Shown piece after piece: positions 34,495 to 46,199 of a DNA stretch of 64,000 nucleotides. The notes below the pieces were generated by a model that saw nothing but the letters and a program-made list of their open reading frames with translations, was not told the origin of the DNA and made no database searches. Source of the DNA: Cricetomys ansorgei (taxonomy: Eukaryota; Chordata; Mammalia; Rodentia; Nesomyidae); the NCBI GenBank assembly GCA_026225945.1, contig JAMJFZ010001258.1, forward strand, positions 14,863,001-14,927,000, read 5' to 3'. A program made the translations under genes and the position numbers. Within the stretch, counting starts at the first letter, position 1, and every line of letters begins with the position of its first letter.

Positions 34495-36305
34495 GTTGGA
34501 CTGGGCCAGCACTTCCCACCACAGAGCCCCACCCCCATTCTCCAGTCCATTTATCTCATGAGGTTATTCTCAGGTCAAAGGTACTCTGGGGCCAAGAACC
34601 CACATCTTTCTCCAGAAGTCCAGTCCAGTTACTTTTGTCTCTCTTGTGCAAGGAGCATTGATTGGCCAGGTTGTTCTGGGGAAAGGCTGAAAAGGGAGAT
34701 GGTGTGAGAGAGGAGCCCAACCTGGGACTGAGTACCCATCAGATGCAGCCCCAGCCCTTTATTCGCCACCTAGGACCATCCAGCCACCTTAGAAGGAAAT
34801 TGCAGGGAGTTTGGGGGTCCACATAGGCAAGTGCCCGGGTTTAGTCATAGACCTCTGTCAGGACCAAGGACAGCGTCCCTGGCAGCTCAATGCTCTCCAA
34901 ACTTCAAGGTCTGCACCCAGCCCTCTTCGGTCTCTGAAATTGAGACGATATTGTCTCACTTGCTAACAGTCTTCTTTTCTTTCCTTTCTCTCCTCCTTCC
35001 CGTTATTCCTTCTGCTCTTCCTGCTAGCACCTAATCCCAAGGACAGAGTCTGGAGCCTTGATTCTTCACCCCACAAATCCCTCAAGGAGCCTCTGTTGAA
35101 AACCCTGTCCCCATGACTGAATCTTTACAACCTTACAGGAACACACACATCAAAATCAAGTGTTCAAGTGTTGAGCAGGAAGGGAGGTTAGGGTGACTGC
35201 TTTTTAAAAGACTAGACAACTCAGGCTCTCTCCTGTGTGGCCTAGGACCAGATTACCTGACCATTCTCAGCATGTCCAAGGCTCTAATTCCACAGCCCTC
35301 TCCTCTTCTCCCTTCTCCTCACACTGTTCCCCTCCCTTGCCCTCCCCTCCTCCTCTCTCCTCTGTGTCTCTGTGAAAAGAGGCAGCAGCTGCTGGAGAAG
35401 GCATACCCTTCCATGAGTCTCAGCAATTGAAGTGACTGAGTGTCCTAGCTTTCTCTCCCAGTTAATCTAACTTGGGGAGAGTTGAGGTGTGTTCTGGCTC
35501 TGCTGCCCATGAAAGGCAGAGAATAAATAACAAGCCAGAGGCATAAACAGATGTGCAGATATATGCAGCTGGTGCTTTGCTGCCAAATTACTATGGACAG
35601 AATGCTGGCCGGGGGCCAGGATGCCTCCCCCTCTGTTTGGAGTTCGGCCACCAAGACCCATCCAAGCTCACTATCCATTTGGCAACCTCTGAGTGAGAGC
35701 AGGAATGCCAGGAAGGGCGTGGAGAGGCTTCGGGTGCCCTGGGGCTTGGTAAAGAACTCCAGAGTCTTGTCCTAACGACTCAGGCAGGTGGGGCCCGTGT
35801 CTTGAGGGAAGAATGGGAATCCCGGGCCAGGTGCTCCCTGAGTAGTCAGGCCCTGGAGTGCTCCCTAGGGTGTGACTGGGAGTGACTCGAGGGACGGTCT
35901 TCATGACATTGCACGGTTCCGCATTCCCTCCTCCCACTCTCTCCCGCTCACAGAATCGGTGTTTCTGGATTTCGATGGCTTCTGACACTGCTTAGAGTTG
36001 ATGTGGGGCGCAGGGGACAGTGAGCAGTCAGAACAAAGACAATCAGGACCTCCCTACCATGGAAGGACGTTGCTGAAGACCCCAGCCCTGGAACAGCATC
36101 AAAGAGAGACTGAGACTGGCTAAGATCGTTTTGGGATCAGGGGACAAAGCAGATGAGCAGGAGAGAAAGCATGACTGGAAGGTGTGTTGCCCTACTAGAC
36201 CTCTAAGGACACCTCATATCTGAGTTCAGAGAGACACCAAGCCACCACTCTCCTCTGACCTGTATATTCAGCGCGCGCACACGTGTGAGTAAATTTAATA
36301 AATGT
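34495..36305. other. Unique intergenic sequence
   Basis: About 1.8 kb without recognisable SINEs, with pyrimidine-rich stretches near 34.97-35.03 and 35.30-35.37 kb. No exon recognised. Confidence 0.45.
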
Positions 36306-36357
36306 TTTAAAGGGGGAGAATTTGAAGAGATGACTCAGAGGTTAAAAGTACTTACTG

Positions 36358-36550
36358 GGGCTGGAGAGATGGCTCAGAGGTTAAGATCACTGTCTATTAT
36401 TTCAGAGGTCCTGAGTTCAAGTCCCAGCAACCATGTGGTGGCTAACAACCATCTATAATGAGATCTGAGGCCTTCTTCTGGCATACAGGTATACATGCAA
36501 ATAAAGCATTCATAAACATAAAATACATAATACATAAACAAATCTTTATT
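36358..36550 (+). mobile_element. B2 SINE inserted in a B3 element
   Basis: GGGCTGGAGAGATGGCTCAGAG, GTGGTGGCTAACAACC, CAAATCTTTATTTATTT tail running into a B1. Confidence 0.92.
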
Positions 36551-36554
36551 TATT

Positions 36555-36701
36555 TATGGTGGCACTTGCCCTTAATCCCAGGACTTGGGAGGCAGAGGCG
36601 GGGAGATCTCTGTGAGTTTGAGGCCAGCCTCATCTACAGAGCGAGTTCCAGGACAGCCAGAGTTACAACAGAGAAACCCTATCTTGGAAAGAAAAAAAGA
36701 G
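36555..36701 (+). mobile_element. B1 SINE in the B2 tail
   Basis: TATGGTGGCACTTGCCCTTAATC to GAAACCCTATCTTGGAAAG. It carries the GAGTTACAACAGAG variant. Confidence 0.9.
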
Positions 36702-37167
36702 AGTACTTACTGCTCTTGCAGAGGGCCTGGGTTCAGATCCCAGCACTGACATCAGGAGGCTCACAACCACCTATAATTACAGTTTGAAGGGGTTCAATGC
36801 CCTCTCCTGGCCTTTGAGGGCACCTGCATGCACATGATACACATACATACACTTGGGCACAAACACATGCAAATAGAATATAATAACTGGATCTCTTTTT
36901 AAAAGACTGCCACAGTATGGTGCTGGGGTAAAAGCATTTGCAGGAATGGTGCTGACCAAAGCAGAGAGGCAAAGTGGGGTGCTGGACTTGCTGAGATTGA
37001 AGTGCTTAGCAACATTCACCTACAGATAACCGGGAGGCGGCTCTCTTCCAAGCATCCGCCAGTGCTTGCTTTAAGACGGGTGTGTTTCAGACTCATTGTA
37101 CACATGTTTGAAATTGCCAGCAAATAAATAAAAGATATTCAGAAAGGAAGATGTATCTAAAACTTGA

Positions 37168-37250
37168 AAGAGGAGTTGGGGGTTTAGCTCAGCAATGTTG
37201 TTTGACTAGCAACAACAGGACCCTTGGTTCAATGCCCTGAAGAAAACAAA
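37168..37250 (+). mobile_element. ID SINE
   Basis: GAGTTGGGGGTTTAGCTCAGC, GGACCCTTGGTTCAATGCC. Confidence 0.8.
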
Positions 37251-37601
37251 ATAGAAACAAGGAAACAAACTTGAAAAACAAGTCAGGTTTAGCAAAATGC
37301 TTTTTTTTTCATTTTGTTTTTGTTGCTGTTTTTTTGTGCAAATGCTGAGCTATGTGCCCAGTCCCAGTGCCTATCTTTCAGCCCATGAATGCCACTTCTA
37401 GAACATGGAACCACAGGAACACCCATTCTTGTGCAAAATGACGTGCCCCTCAGAAACAACCTAAATGTCTATTTTCAGGGACCGTGTTCCAGCCAGAGGG
37501 TCACGTCACGTACAGCCAGGTGAAGTGAAGTGTTTGTTCCTCACACTTTAAATTGAAAAGAGAAAATTATAAAATAATAGTATTCCCTGAAAAGTCTACA
37601 T

Positions 37602-37635
<34 letters not shown>
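37602..37635. repeat. (TG)n microsatellite
   Basis: Uninterrupted GT run. Confidence 0.95.
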
Positions 37636-37638
<3 letters not shown>

Positions 37639-37747
37639 GTAAGATGTCAGGAGAACACATCCTGATTATCAATAGCACAAAGTGACTGTTTCTACTCACA
37701 CTTTTGAACTGTAGTAGGCATATTCTCATAGACATTTTTTAAATTAA

Positions 37748-37748
<1 letters not shown>

Positions 37749-37798
<50 letters not shown>
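37749..37798. repeat. (ATT)n microsatellite
   Basis: About 16 ATT units next to a reverse B1. Confidence 0.97.
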
Positions 37799-37799
37799 T

Positions 37800-37945
37800 T
37801 GTTCTTCAAGACATGGTTTCTCTGTGTAGTCCTGGCTATCCTGAAACTCACTCTATAGACCAGACTGGCCTCAAACTCAGAGATATACCTGCCTCTGCCT
37901 CCCAAGTGCTGGGATTAAAGGTATGTATCACCACTCCCCAGCCAG
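37800..37945 (-). mobile_element. B1 SINE
   Basis: CAAGACATGGTTTCTCTGTG to GATTAAAGGTATGTATCACC. A short forward B1 fragment follows at about 37,975-38,055. Confidence 0.9.
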
Positions 37946-38059
37946 ACTCCATTTTTAAAGTAAAGGACAGAAAGGTAAAGGCAAAGGTAGATGGACCTCT
38001 GAGATTGAGGCCAGCCTGGTCTACAGAGTGAGTTCCAGGGCAGCCAGAGCTGAGGAGAA

Positions 38060-39035
38060 AGCAAAGATGGGGCTCAAACCTGATACTCATTCTCATAGAA
38101 AGGGAAGCAATTGGAAGGACGTAGGCCAAGAGAAAGCCAGTGCGGCTGAAGAGAAAGGAAGCACTTCAGGCCACTAAGGTAGGAGACAAGCTATCTGTAC
38201 TCCACAAATGAAAGTGGCCGCTATTGCCCTCCCATCCTGAGCTCCAGTTCCTCCCCAGGGTCCCATTGTGACCTGGATTCCAGACTCCTGCTGCAGGAGA
38301 AACCCCACCCCTTATCTTCATAGTGGTCCAGAAGACTAGCTCAGTCCTAGGCATGACACTGCTAAGGTGACCCGGCTCCAGCAGCGGCCCCACCCCAGGC
38401 AGCCTTAATTTCTTCCTGCTCCTCTCCCCCCCCCCCCCCCCCCGTGCTGTCAAGACGCTCAGTGTTTCTGCAGGTGAAGAAAATAGTAGCCAGGAATGAA
38501 CAGCACCTTCAGAGAAAGGCCATCGTGTGTGCTGGGTGGGGGAACCAGGGTAGCAAGATTCCTGACTCACAGGGGCTCCTCCCCTGGGGAGAAGGGAACC
38601 TGGCGGATGCAGCGTGGGGCCCTCCGTCTGAGGTGGCTTCCTGACAAGGGCTGTCAGTTGCTTTCACTCAGGCTCCGCTCTCAGCAGCTGAGTCTTTTGC
38701 AGCCTCTCCGGGGTTTCCTGTGCCGGCTCTCCCAAGGCTGCCTCTCTAGACTCTCAGCTTTTTCGCTGTCCTTCCCGCGAAATGGCAAGCCCTTTCCAGT
38801 GCTAATTTCCTGTTGTGCTGCACCACTTTCCAGCTCCTAGGCTCCTTCCAGCTCCTTTTTTGCTGTCAGGATGCCCTGGCCTCTGGCTCCTTCCCCACCA
38901 CAGCACATTTTACAGATGGTTTGAAGTCCAAGGATGTGTGAGAAGTTTAGGTGGGGGTGGGGTGGGGAGAAAGCTCCTCTGGGTCCCTGTGTCTGCGCTG
39001 CTCAAGGGTAAGCGGGACCTCTTTAATGCGCACCT
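38060..39035. other. Unique intergenic sequence
   Basis: Single-copy DNA with an 18-base poly(C) run at about 38,427-38,444. No gene recognised. Confidence 0.45.
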
Positions 39036-39049
39036 CATCAGCACGCCCA

Positions 39050-39155
39050 CCTCCATTGAGAAATGGAGAAAGCTGAGGTCCAGAGAGGTTAAGTGACCTA
39101 TCTCTCATCACACAGCTAACTAGTGGCCAAACCAGAATTAGAACCCCAAACCTAA
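39050..39155 (-). mobile_element. MIR SINE relic
   Basis: GAGAAATGGAGAAAGCTGAGG, GAGAGGTTAAGTGACC, AGAATTAGAACCCCAAACC. Confidence 0.8.
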
Positions 39156-39159
39156 CTTA

Positions 39160-40020
39160 CGGGTGAGGCTGTATCCACAGGTCTGTTGGATTCCTTTCTC
39201 AAACACTAGAAGAAAGACAGATTTGACTAACAAGTTTTCAGAGAGGTGGAAAAAGCTAGAATCTTATGGCCTTCAGGCTGCCCAGGGGCAGGGGCATGTC
39301 TCTTTACACCTCCCCCCAGTCCCAGAGGCAACAGTGGCACCTCTCTTTACCATTCTCCCCTGCCGAGGAGGCTCCAGGACCAGCTTCCTCCCGGGAGCAA
39401 CAACTGAGAGTACTCTGCACTTCCGGCCCCATCTGTCTCTTCCCAGACCCGGCCCACGACAAATCTCTTAGTCTGCAGTTCCAGCCACCTCCGGCGTGGC
39501 TTGCGTTTTCCGTGTCCTTTGTGTACCACCCAAGTCTGGAATCTCCTTCACCCACGCTTCTCTCTTTACTGCTTGGAAGAACCATTGGTTCTTAACACAA
39601 GCTCTAGTCATTCGCCATCAACATGCAACACCAGCGTGGTGTCCCCAACCCCCTCTACGCAAGCCCAACGCAATGGCTTCTGTGTGCCCCTGATAACACC
39701 TAAAAGCTCTCCCTTGCCGCACACTGACTCCCATCTGCCCTCTTCAGCAGGGGCCGGACCTCCTCGGGTGGGAGGGAGACTGGGAAATCTGGGCGCTGCA
39801 TTTTCTCCCTCCTCTTCCTCTTCCTCCTCTCCCATGCCTTTGATCTCCCAGGACCAGCAAGGGAGAGAAGGGTTGCGATTGGCCTGGCAATAAAGGAGTC
39901 GGGGCCCTTTCCCGTGTGCTGGCTGCTCTTGGCTGCCCGAGCTCTCTCTCGCCCCTCCATCTCCTTGGCTCCCTCCCTCCGCCCCATCCGGCAGACCCCG
40001 CTACAACCCGCACACAAGCA
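39160..40020. other. Unique, moderately GC-rich sequence
   Basis: SINE-free DNA leading into CNE K. Overlapping open frames lack domain features. It could hold a non-coding exon, but none is supported. Confidence 0.4.
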
Positions 40021-40024
40021 GCAG

Positions 40025-40140
40025 CATTTGGGGGCTGAGGCGGAAGAGGTTAATTATTGCTCCCCCGCCCCCCCGCCCCCCACAAGATGTATCTGACTGT
40101 CAGAAGGGGTGACAGATGAAGACAAAGTACAGGTACGGCT
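40025..40140. promoter_or_regulatory. Candidate regulatory element with inverted MEIS/TGIF sites (CNE K)
   Basis: Contains GGTTAATTATTGC, then CTGTCA (40097-40102) and TGACAG (40110-40115) as an inverted pair, then GACAAAG. The flanks are CpG-containing and unique. Confidence 0.4.
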
Positions 40141-40144
40141 CCCG

Positions 40145-40940
40145 CGAACCGGCCTTCCGTGTACCAGCCGGGTTGAGGTTGGGGGGTGGGGTGGGGGGGT
40201 GCTACCGAAGTTTTAACCCCTCTAGTGCCGGTGAGGCTCATAGCCAAGGAGCATGCCGGGAAGCTGGGGTTGGAACCTGGGTCCTGGCGAGAGCCAACTG
40301 AGCCTGGGAAACCTGTAGGTATTCCTCGGGTCCGGGTCCTGCTTCAGTCAGGATGGAGGGCACCGCATAGGAGACTACAGAATCAAGGCCACAAAGGCCG
40401 CCTTCTGCAAGGCTTGCAGCAGGGTCTGAGCCTGGGTGTCTGGAGGAGCCTGGGTGGGTTTGCAGTCTAGGAAGACTGACTCCTCTGTCTTCTCCTCTCA
40501 CACAAGTCTGTCCCCAGGGGTCCTGGTAGAAGTGTGTATTTCAGAAAAAGAGTGTGTGATTGTGTCTGAACATAGGTGGACTTGTGGTGATGGTGACTCA
40601 ATAGGCTTGAGAGCACCTGCAAAGGGAGACTGAGAGACAGGGACAGAGAGTCACAGACAGACAGACAGACAACAGACAGAAGACAGTGTGTAACGGAAGA
40701 CTGGTACAACTGTGAAGGGTGTATCCTTGGGAGACCATGTAGGAGGATTTGCAAGTATTGAGGTACCTTAATGGGGGGAGGGGAGGCGCACCAAATGTGT
40801 CAGCATAGGAGGGTATATGGGTATTGGTGGTGGTGTGTGCGCCCGGTTGTGTGAGCTCGTATGCTGTGTGCATCTGTGTGCACCAGGCTGAGGCTGCAGC
40901 CACCTTTCCTCTTGCTGGTGGCTCTCTCCCCGATCTCCTC
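40145..40940. other. Unique intergenic sequence
   Basis: Single-copy DNA with a short (ACAG)n run near 40,650-40,675. No gene recognised. Confidence 0.4.
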
Positions 40941-40944
40941 TCTC

Positions 40945-41170
40945 CATAAGCAAACGAGGTGAAATAATTACTTTTCCATTTAAATGCCCCATGTTCGAGC
41001 CAGAATGAAAACAAAGTGATTTAATAAAAATGTCTTTAAAAAGGAAAAGAGGAAAATGAATGTTCTCTCCGCTCCCCTCCCTGGTGTGTAGGGAGGCCCC
41101 AAGCCCTTCAAAGTTAATTAAAACAGGAACTAAAAAATCACAGATTCACTTACCAACCCTTTTCCCATGT
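40945..41170. promoter_or_regulatory. Candidate conserved non-coding element (CNE L)
   Basis: Contains GAAATAATTAC, CCATTTAAATGCC, GTGATTTAATAAAAATG, AGTTAATTAAAAC and ATCACAGATTCAC. The AT-rich core sits in GC-rich single-copy DNA. Confidence 0.45.
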
Positions 41171-41174
41171 CTGC

Positions 41175-42040
41175 CTTAAAGGTAAGGCGGCCCCAGAACC
41201 ATGCCCCAGGCCTGCCCCTGGAAGGCTGCCCCAGCTCAAGTCTTAACATCTCCAGGAGCCGCTCCTCATTCCTGATGGGTACCCTGGCTCTCTTGTACCT
41301 TTTCTTCAGCAGGGGACTTTACTCCTCCTCTCCTCCCAAAGAACCATCAAAGGCCTCGTCTGGCCATCTGAAGCCCTTGATGGCCACTGGTCCTCATCAG
41401 AGGCTTCCGGCCCTGCCTCCTCCCAGGACCCAACTAGCCCTCAGTCCCTCAGCCTCCTAAGGATCCCCTGAGCCCCCAGCTGCTCTGAGCTTTATCTGTC
41501 TTCACTAACCCCTGGCCCTGTCCTCAGCCCCTGCTCAGCGCGGTCCTGGCAGCTTCCGCCTGGGCTGTATCTGTTCCCCATCAGAGGCCCCACTGGAGCT
41601 CCAGCCCTTCAGCAGCCCAGATAAAAGAGATGGATGGAGGTGAGTTTGGGGGATGCCCCTCCCCACAAGCCAGAGCTAGAGCCCTGAGTTCTGACAGGGG
41701 CTCCCTGTAGAGGGCTAGGGTTAGGTGTGAGACTGCCAAGCTCTTTGGAAGTAAGGTCCCTGTACGACTTTCCCTGCCTCAGGCCTTCCCCTTTCTGAAG
41801 GCCCAGTTCCTAAGGCCTCCTCCAGGAAGGTACAAAGTTGCATTGTACTTCAAAGGAGATCCTGCACTGGGCACCCTGCCCTCTTTTGGCCAATCGCATG
41901 CCCAGAAGTAATCTCAGGAAGGCTGACCATTTGCAAACACTTACTGTGCTCGAGATATGTCACCTGTAGGAACTCCAGTGCTGGTGAACTCTTACCATTA
42001 TCTTGTAGAAGTTGGCACAAAAGAAGGAAGTTTTAAAAAC
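41175..42040. other. Unique intergenic sequence
   Basis: Mid-GC single-copy DNA. A faint MIR-like stretch may lie at about 41,910-42,020. No gene recognised. Confidence 0.4.
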
Positions 42041-42047
42041 TGGCCCT

Positions 42048-42225
42048 GGGGCTGGGGAGATGGCTCAGTCATTAAGGGCACTTGCTGTTCTTCCAGAGGA
42101 CCTGAGTTCTGTTCCCAGCACCCATGTAGAAGCTCACAACTTCCTGTAACTCCAGCTCCAGAGATTCTGATACCCGTGCACATGTACACACACACACTTC
42201 TTTTTTTTTTAATGTTTTAAGAAAA
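42048..42225 (+). mobile_element. B3 SINE
   Basis: GGGGCTGGGGAGATGGCTCAG, CAGCACCCATGTAGAAGCTC, tail with T- and A-rich runs. Confidence 0.88.
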
Positions 42226-42631
42226 AAAAAGCTGGCCCGAGGCATGAACTAAAAAAAACTGCAGAACTGTGGCTCAGACCCATTAGAGAGCCCACCCCCA
42301 CTTGCCAGCTCTGCCTTAGAGCCCCCAGCTCTGTTCCTAAGAGCCATCTCTACCCTTCAGGAGCCTATGACCTTGAAGATTGCTGCTACAACCCCAGAAT
42401 TCAGCCCCACTAATACATGTGAGAAGGGGCAGGAGATCTAGAAAAGCCAAAGTTAGAACGTGGGTCACTGAGAGACCAATTCGGCTAAGGAGAGCTGTGG
42501 GATCTTCAGCCCTGTTTCAGTTACCTCGGACATGAGCAGATGGGAGACAGGAAGTTATTGTTCCTAGAGTCTTCAGCCATCATCCCTGGAAGGCCCATCC
42601 CTTCCCTCAACGCCTTGCTGTTCCTCTTAGA

Positions 42632-42842
42632 GCAGTGGTTCTCAACCTTCCTAGCACTGCACCCTTCAATACTGTTCCTCATGTTGTGGTGACCCCAACC
42701 ATAACTGCTTCATAACTGTAATGTTGCTACTGATATGAATCAAAATGTAAATATCTGATATGCAGGTGGTCTTCGGCGACTCCTGTGAAAGGGTCATTCG
42801 ACCTCCAAAGGGGTTGCGACCCATAGGTTGAGAACTGTCTTA
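42632..42842. mobile_element. URR1-type non-autonomous hAT transposon
   Basis: CAGTGGTTCTCAACCTTCC at the left and CATAGGTTGAGAACTG at the right form the inverted ends. GTCATTCGACCTCCAAAGGG is internal. Second copy of the 10.8 kb element. Confidence 0.85.
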
Positions 42843-42849
42843 TCCGTTC

Positions 42850-44205
42850 TGTCTTTCCTCTCAGGGGACTCTGGGTGTTTTGTTTTGTTTCCAGTTCCTA
42901 GAAGTCGATTTCACCTCTCAAGGTGCTCTATACTCAAGTGGGTGGGATAAGACTCAATTGTGGAATACATTTGACCTAAAGCGTGTGTTTCATAACTATC
43001 CACTCTGTCCAAGGAGACTTCAGTTGCCTGGATGGCAGAGAAAATGTCCAAAATAAATCTAGCCGGCATCCTTAACCCCCTCCTGACCATCTTTGAGGAA
43101 AATGCCCAGCTAAGATCTCAATGCTCAGACTAGGCATGGTGGTACCCACCTGGAATCCCAGCGCTCTGGAGGCAGAAGTGGCAGATCTCGATGAGCCAGT
43201 CTGATCTACATAGTGAGCACCGGAACAACCAAGGCTGTATAGTGACAGCCTGCCCTTCTCCCCTCACCCCTGCCCCAGAGACCTCAACCCTAGGATGAGG
43301 CTACTGGGAAGGAGAGCAGTAAGGAGACAGAAACCTTGTTTAGGGTAAAATAATCCAGGAAGGCAGGTAAGAGGGAAGGGGACATGTCTAAGTGTTTCCA
43401 GACAGATTTAGCATCACCTGAAGACTCTGGGCCTTGAGAGAATCCTTGTTCCAAAAGAAGAGACGACAGAAGAAGTAACCAGGAAGCACCTTCCCTGATT
43501 CAGCCCGAGGAGTGTGCTCGTGGGAATTATGTTCTCATCCAAGCCCTTGCCCCACTCTTGTCTGAGTCCCCTGGATTGAGCTTACACCAGGACTGTAATG
43601 AGAACATGGTAGAAAATGACCCAGGAGTTGGGACAATATTTCATGGAACACTGGTGTTGAGAGCCTGCCCCACCTACCCATCAGTGAGTCACCTAAGCTG
43701 GCCCAAGCCCTGAAGCCATAACACTCTCCTCTTCTGCCCCCAGAACATCTGGACTCTGCTTAAACACAGAAAAGAGAGGGTTTGGAGCCCCTTCAAGGGG
43801 AAAGAAAATGGTGGGAAGAGGGGAGGGTGACTTTTCTGAGCTGGTTTCCAGACTCTGCTTAACACCCATGTATCCCTGCTACCTGAGCATCTGTCCCTGG
43901 TCCCCTAATTCAACTCCATCCCTGAACCTGGCCTCATTTCTTCCCTTGGGCCCTTCTTGATCCAACCACCCCCTCCCTCCCCAAGTGTTCCCCTCCTGAT
44001 CTGCAGCTGACTCACAGAGCTTAATATCATTCAGACCTGATTCCCCACTGGTCTCTAAGTGACCACCAGCACCACCCTCAAGCCCATCTCCTGTCCAGGA
44101 TCCTTTCTCAGAGGTGCTTACCCTTGAGAAGTAAGCTTTGATCTGCATTAACTTCTGTTACCACAAATGGACTTCCATAGCTTCTCCTTCTTAAGAGAGA
44201 ATGGG
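42850..44205. other. Mostly unique sequence with one old B1
   Basis: An old forward B1 lies at about 43,128-43,250 (CTAGGCATGGTGGTACCCACC). The rest is single-copy with no gene recognised. Confidence 0.5.
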
Positions 44206-44212
44206 GGGGGGG

Positions 44213-44430
44213 TTGCTAGAGAGATGGCCCAGCAGTTAAGAGCATTGACTGCTATTCCAGAGGAACTGGGTTCAGTTCAGCACCCACACGGCAGCTCACA
44301 GTCATTTATAATTCCCATTTCAGGGCATCTGATGCCCACTTCTGGCCCCCATGGGAACCAGGCATGCACATGGTGCATAGACTTACATGCAGGCAAAATA
44401 CTCACACACATATATTAAAAATAATACATA
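44213..44430 (+). mobile_element. B3/B2-type SINE
   Basis: GAGAGATGGCCCAGCAGTTAAG, CACACGGCAGCTCACAGTC, A-rich tail near 44,420. Confidence 0.88.
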
Positions 44431-44569
44431 AATGTCAAAGAGAGAAAAAGAAGGAATTTGGTCACCCAGAGGCCAAAGAAACATTACCATGAGGTAATCA
44501 GTGTGTCTTGAGCACTCCCTTCTGCCCTCTGGTGCTCTAGGTGACAGAACCTGTGTCTTGTCTTGTTTG

Positions 44570-44785
44570 TTTTTACTTACTTTTGTTTTACATGTATGGG
44601 TGTTTTGCCTGCATATATGTGCATGCAGTGTCCATGGAGGCCAGAAGAGGGCGTATGATTCCCCTAGAGCTGGAGTTACATGTGGTTGTGAGCATCTATG
44701 TGGCTGGATGGGAGGGAACCAAACCTGGATCCTCTGAAGGAGCTTAGAGTTCTTTTATCCTCCGATCTGTCTCTCCACCCAGAAC
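44570..44785 (-). mobile_element. B3 SINE
   Basis: GTATGGGTGTTTTGCCTGC, GCCAGAAGAGGGCGTATG, GAGCTGGAGTTACATGTGG. Confidence 0.9.
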
Positions 44786-44799
44786 CTGTATACATACAT

Positions 44800-44930
44800 T
44801 TGCAGGCATCTTAAACCAGAATGTAAGATCCATAAGGAAAATACTATTTTTTCCCATGATATAGTTCCAGCCCTAGCAACAGTGCTGGTACATAACCAAT
44901 GTTCATAGAAATAATGACACTTAATGAAAC
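44800..44930 (+). mobile_element. Old L2-like 3' fragment
   Basis: AATGTAAGATCCATAAGGAAA, CAGTGCTGGTACATAACC resembles the L2 3' end. Confidence 0.45.
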
Positions 44931-45014
44931 ACATATTTGCAAGGAAATGTATTATGCATAATAGTAGATCCATACATGCAATGCCTGTGCATGTGTGCAT
45001 TCACGTGCACACAA

Positions 45015-45175
45015 ACACATACACACACACACACACACATACACATATGTGTGGATAACATTGACATATATGTGTATATGTATATTTGTTTTTTGAGACA
45101 GGGTTTTACTATGTAATGCAAGCTGGCCTGGAACCCAGAGATTTGCCTGAGCTGGGATTAAAGGTGTGCTCTATC
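45015..45175 (-). mobile_element. (CA)n tract plus shortened B1 SINE
   Basis: CA run at 45,015-45,045. Then reverse B1: TTTTGAGACAGGGTTTTACTATG to GATTAAAGGTGTGCTC. Confidence 0.8.
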
Positions 45176-45214
45176 ACACCCTAATTAATCTTCTTTTAAA
45201 AAGTCCTTTATATA

Positions 45215-45405
45215 TAATTTATTTATTTTATTTTATTGCATTGGTGTTTTGTCTGCAGGTATGTTTGTGTGAGAGTGTTCGATCCCCTACAACTGGAATT
45301 ACAGACAGTTGTGAGCTGCCTTGTGGGTGCTGGGAACTGAACCCTGGTCCTGTGAAAGAGCAGCTAGTGCTCTTAACCACGGAGCTATCTCTTTTTCCAG
45401 CCCTT
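45215..45405 (-). mobile_element. B3 SINE
   Basis: CATTGGTGTTTTGTCTGCAGG, GGGTGCTGGGAACTGAACC, CCACGGAGCTATCTC. Confidence 0.9.
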
Positions 45406-45491
45406 GAAGCATCTTTTTTACAGGAATTGTTCCAGTCAAATGAAAACTCTCAAGGCCAGAGCCCAGGCCCCGATGCCACTGCCAGGAACAT

Positions 45492-45505
45492 CCACTAGAT
45501 GGCAG
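45492..45505 (+). promoter_or_regulatory. CTCF motif, plus orientation
   Basis: CCACTAGATGGCAG matches the CTCF core exactly. It lies about 2.3 kb beyond the inferred Kazald1 3' end, just outside a B3 element. It points toward Kazald1. Confidence 0.65.
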
Positions 45506-45509
45506 CCTT

Positions 45510-46195
45510 TCCCCAGCTCCTGTGCTCCTAAGACTTGCCGGAGAGGTCGCCTTTCCCTCCTAAGGCAGCACTCTCGCGGTCAGGTGTTCAGACTCAGGCC
45601 CCATCACCACCCGCAGTGTCGTGAGCGCGTCCTTGGTCCCCAAAGTCTATGGTTGGGCCTCTTCAAAATCAAGTTCTCCCTCTCTTTCCAAGGCTCCTGG
45701 CTTCTGTTGGATGGGCAGACTCCCCCTGGGGTCTCCAGGTCGGTCCTGCCCTCAGATAGACCCCTGGGAGGGCGGGTGAGACTTGGCTAAGCCCCACACC
45801 TTCGATTCCATCCGCCCGGAGGAGAGTCCTGGAGCCTTTTAATGCAAGAGTAGCCAGAAGCAGCGTCCGTGTTACTACCGAAGAGGGTGATGCCTTTTGC
45901 ACGCACGTGTCACACGTGTACACACCTGTACACGCGTCTTTCTCCACACACCCCGCCCTGGATGGAGGATATACACAGCCAGGTCGGCCAAAGTCAGGAG
46001 AACAGCCCACCCAGAAGGTCAGAGGCCGGGACTACAAGTTTGGGAGGGGGCTGAGTCGTAGTAATCCTGCTGGTCCTGTCTCTCTGACTCCCAGTCTCCG
46101 TGAGGGAGTAAAGGGGAGCAGCACCTTCCGCAAACGACTTAGAGTCACCGCGATGGGTGCTGGGGGGGGCACAGGGCACCTCCACCTCCAGGCCT
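45510..46195. other. Unique sequence leading into a CpG island
   Basis: SINE-free single-copy DNA. No exon recognised. Confidence 0.4.
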
Positions 46196-46199
46196 GGGC

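Larger units (their letters stand above)
36312..36905 (+). mobile_element. B3-type SINE interrupted by a B2+B1 insertion
   Basis: The 5' part (TTTGAAGAGATGACTCAGAGG) ends at 36357. It resumes at 36702 (AGTACTTACTGCTCTTGCAG) and continues to the tail near 36,905. The 11-base duplication AGTACTTACTG flanks the insert. Confidence 0.85.
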
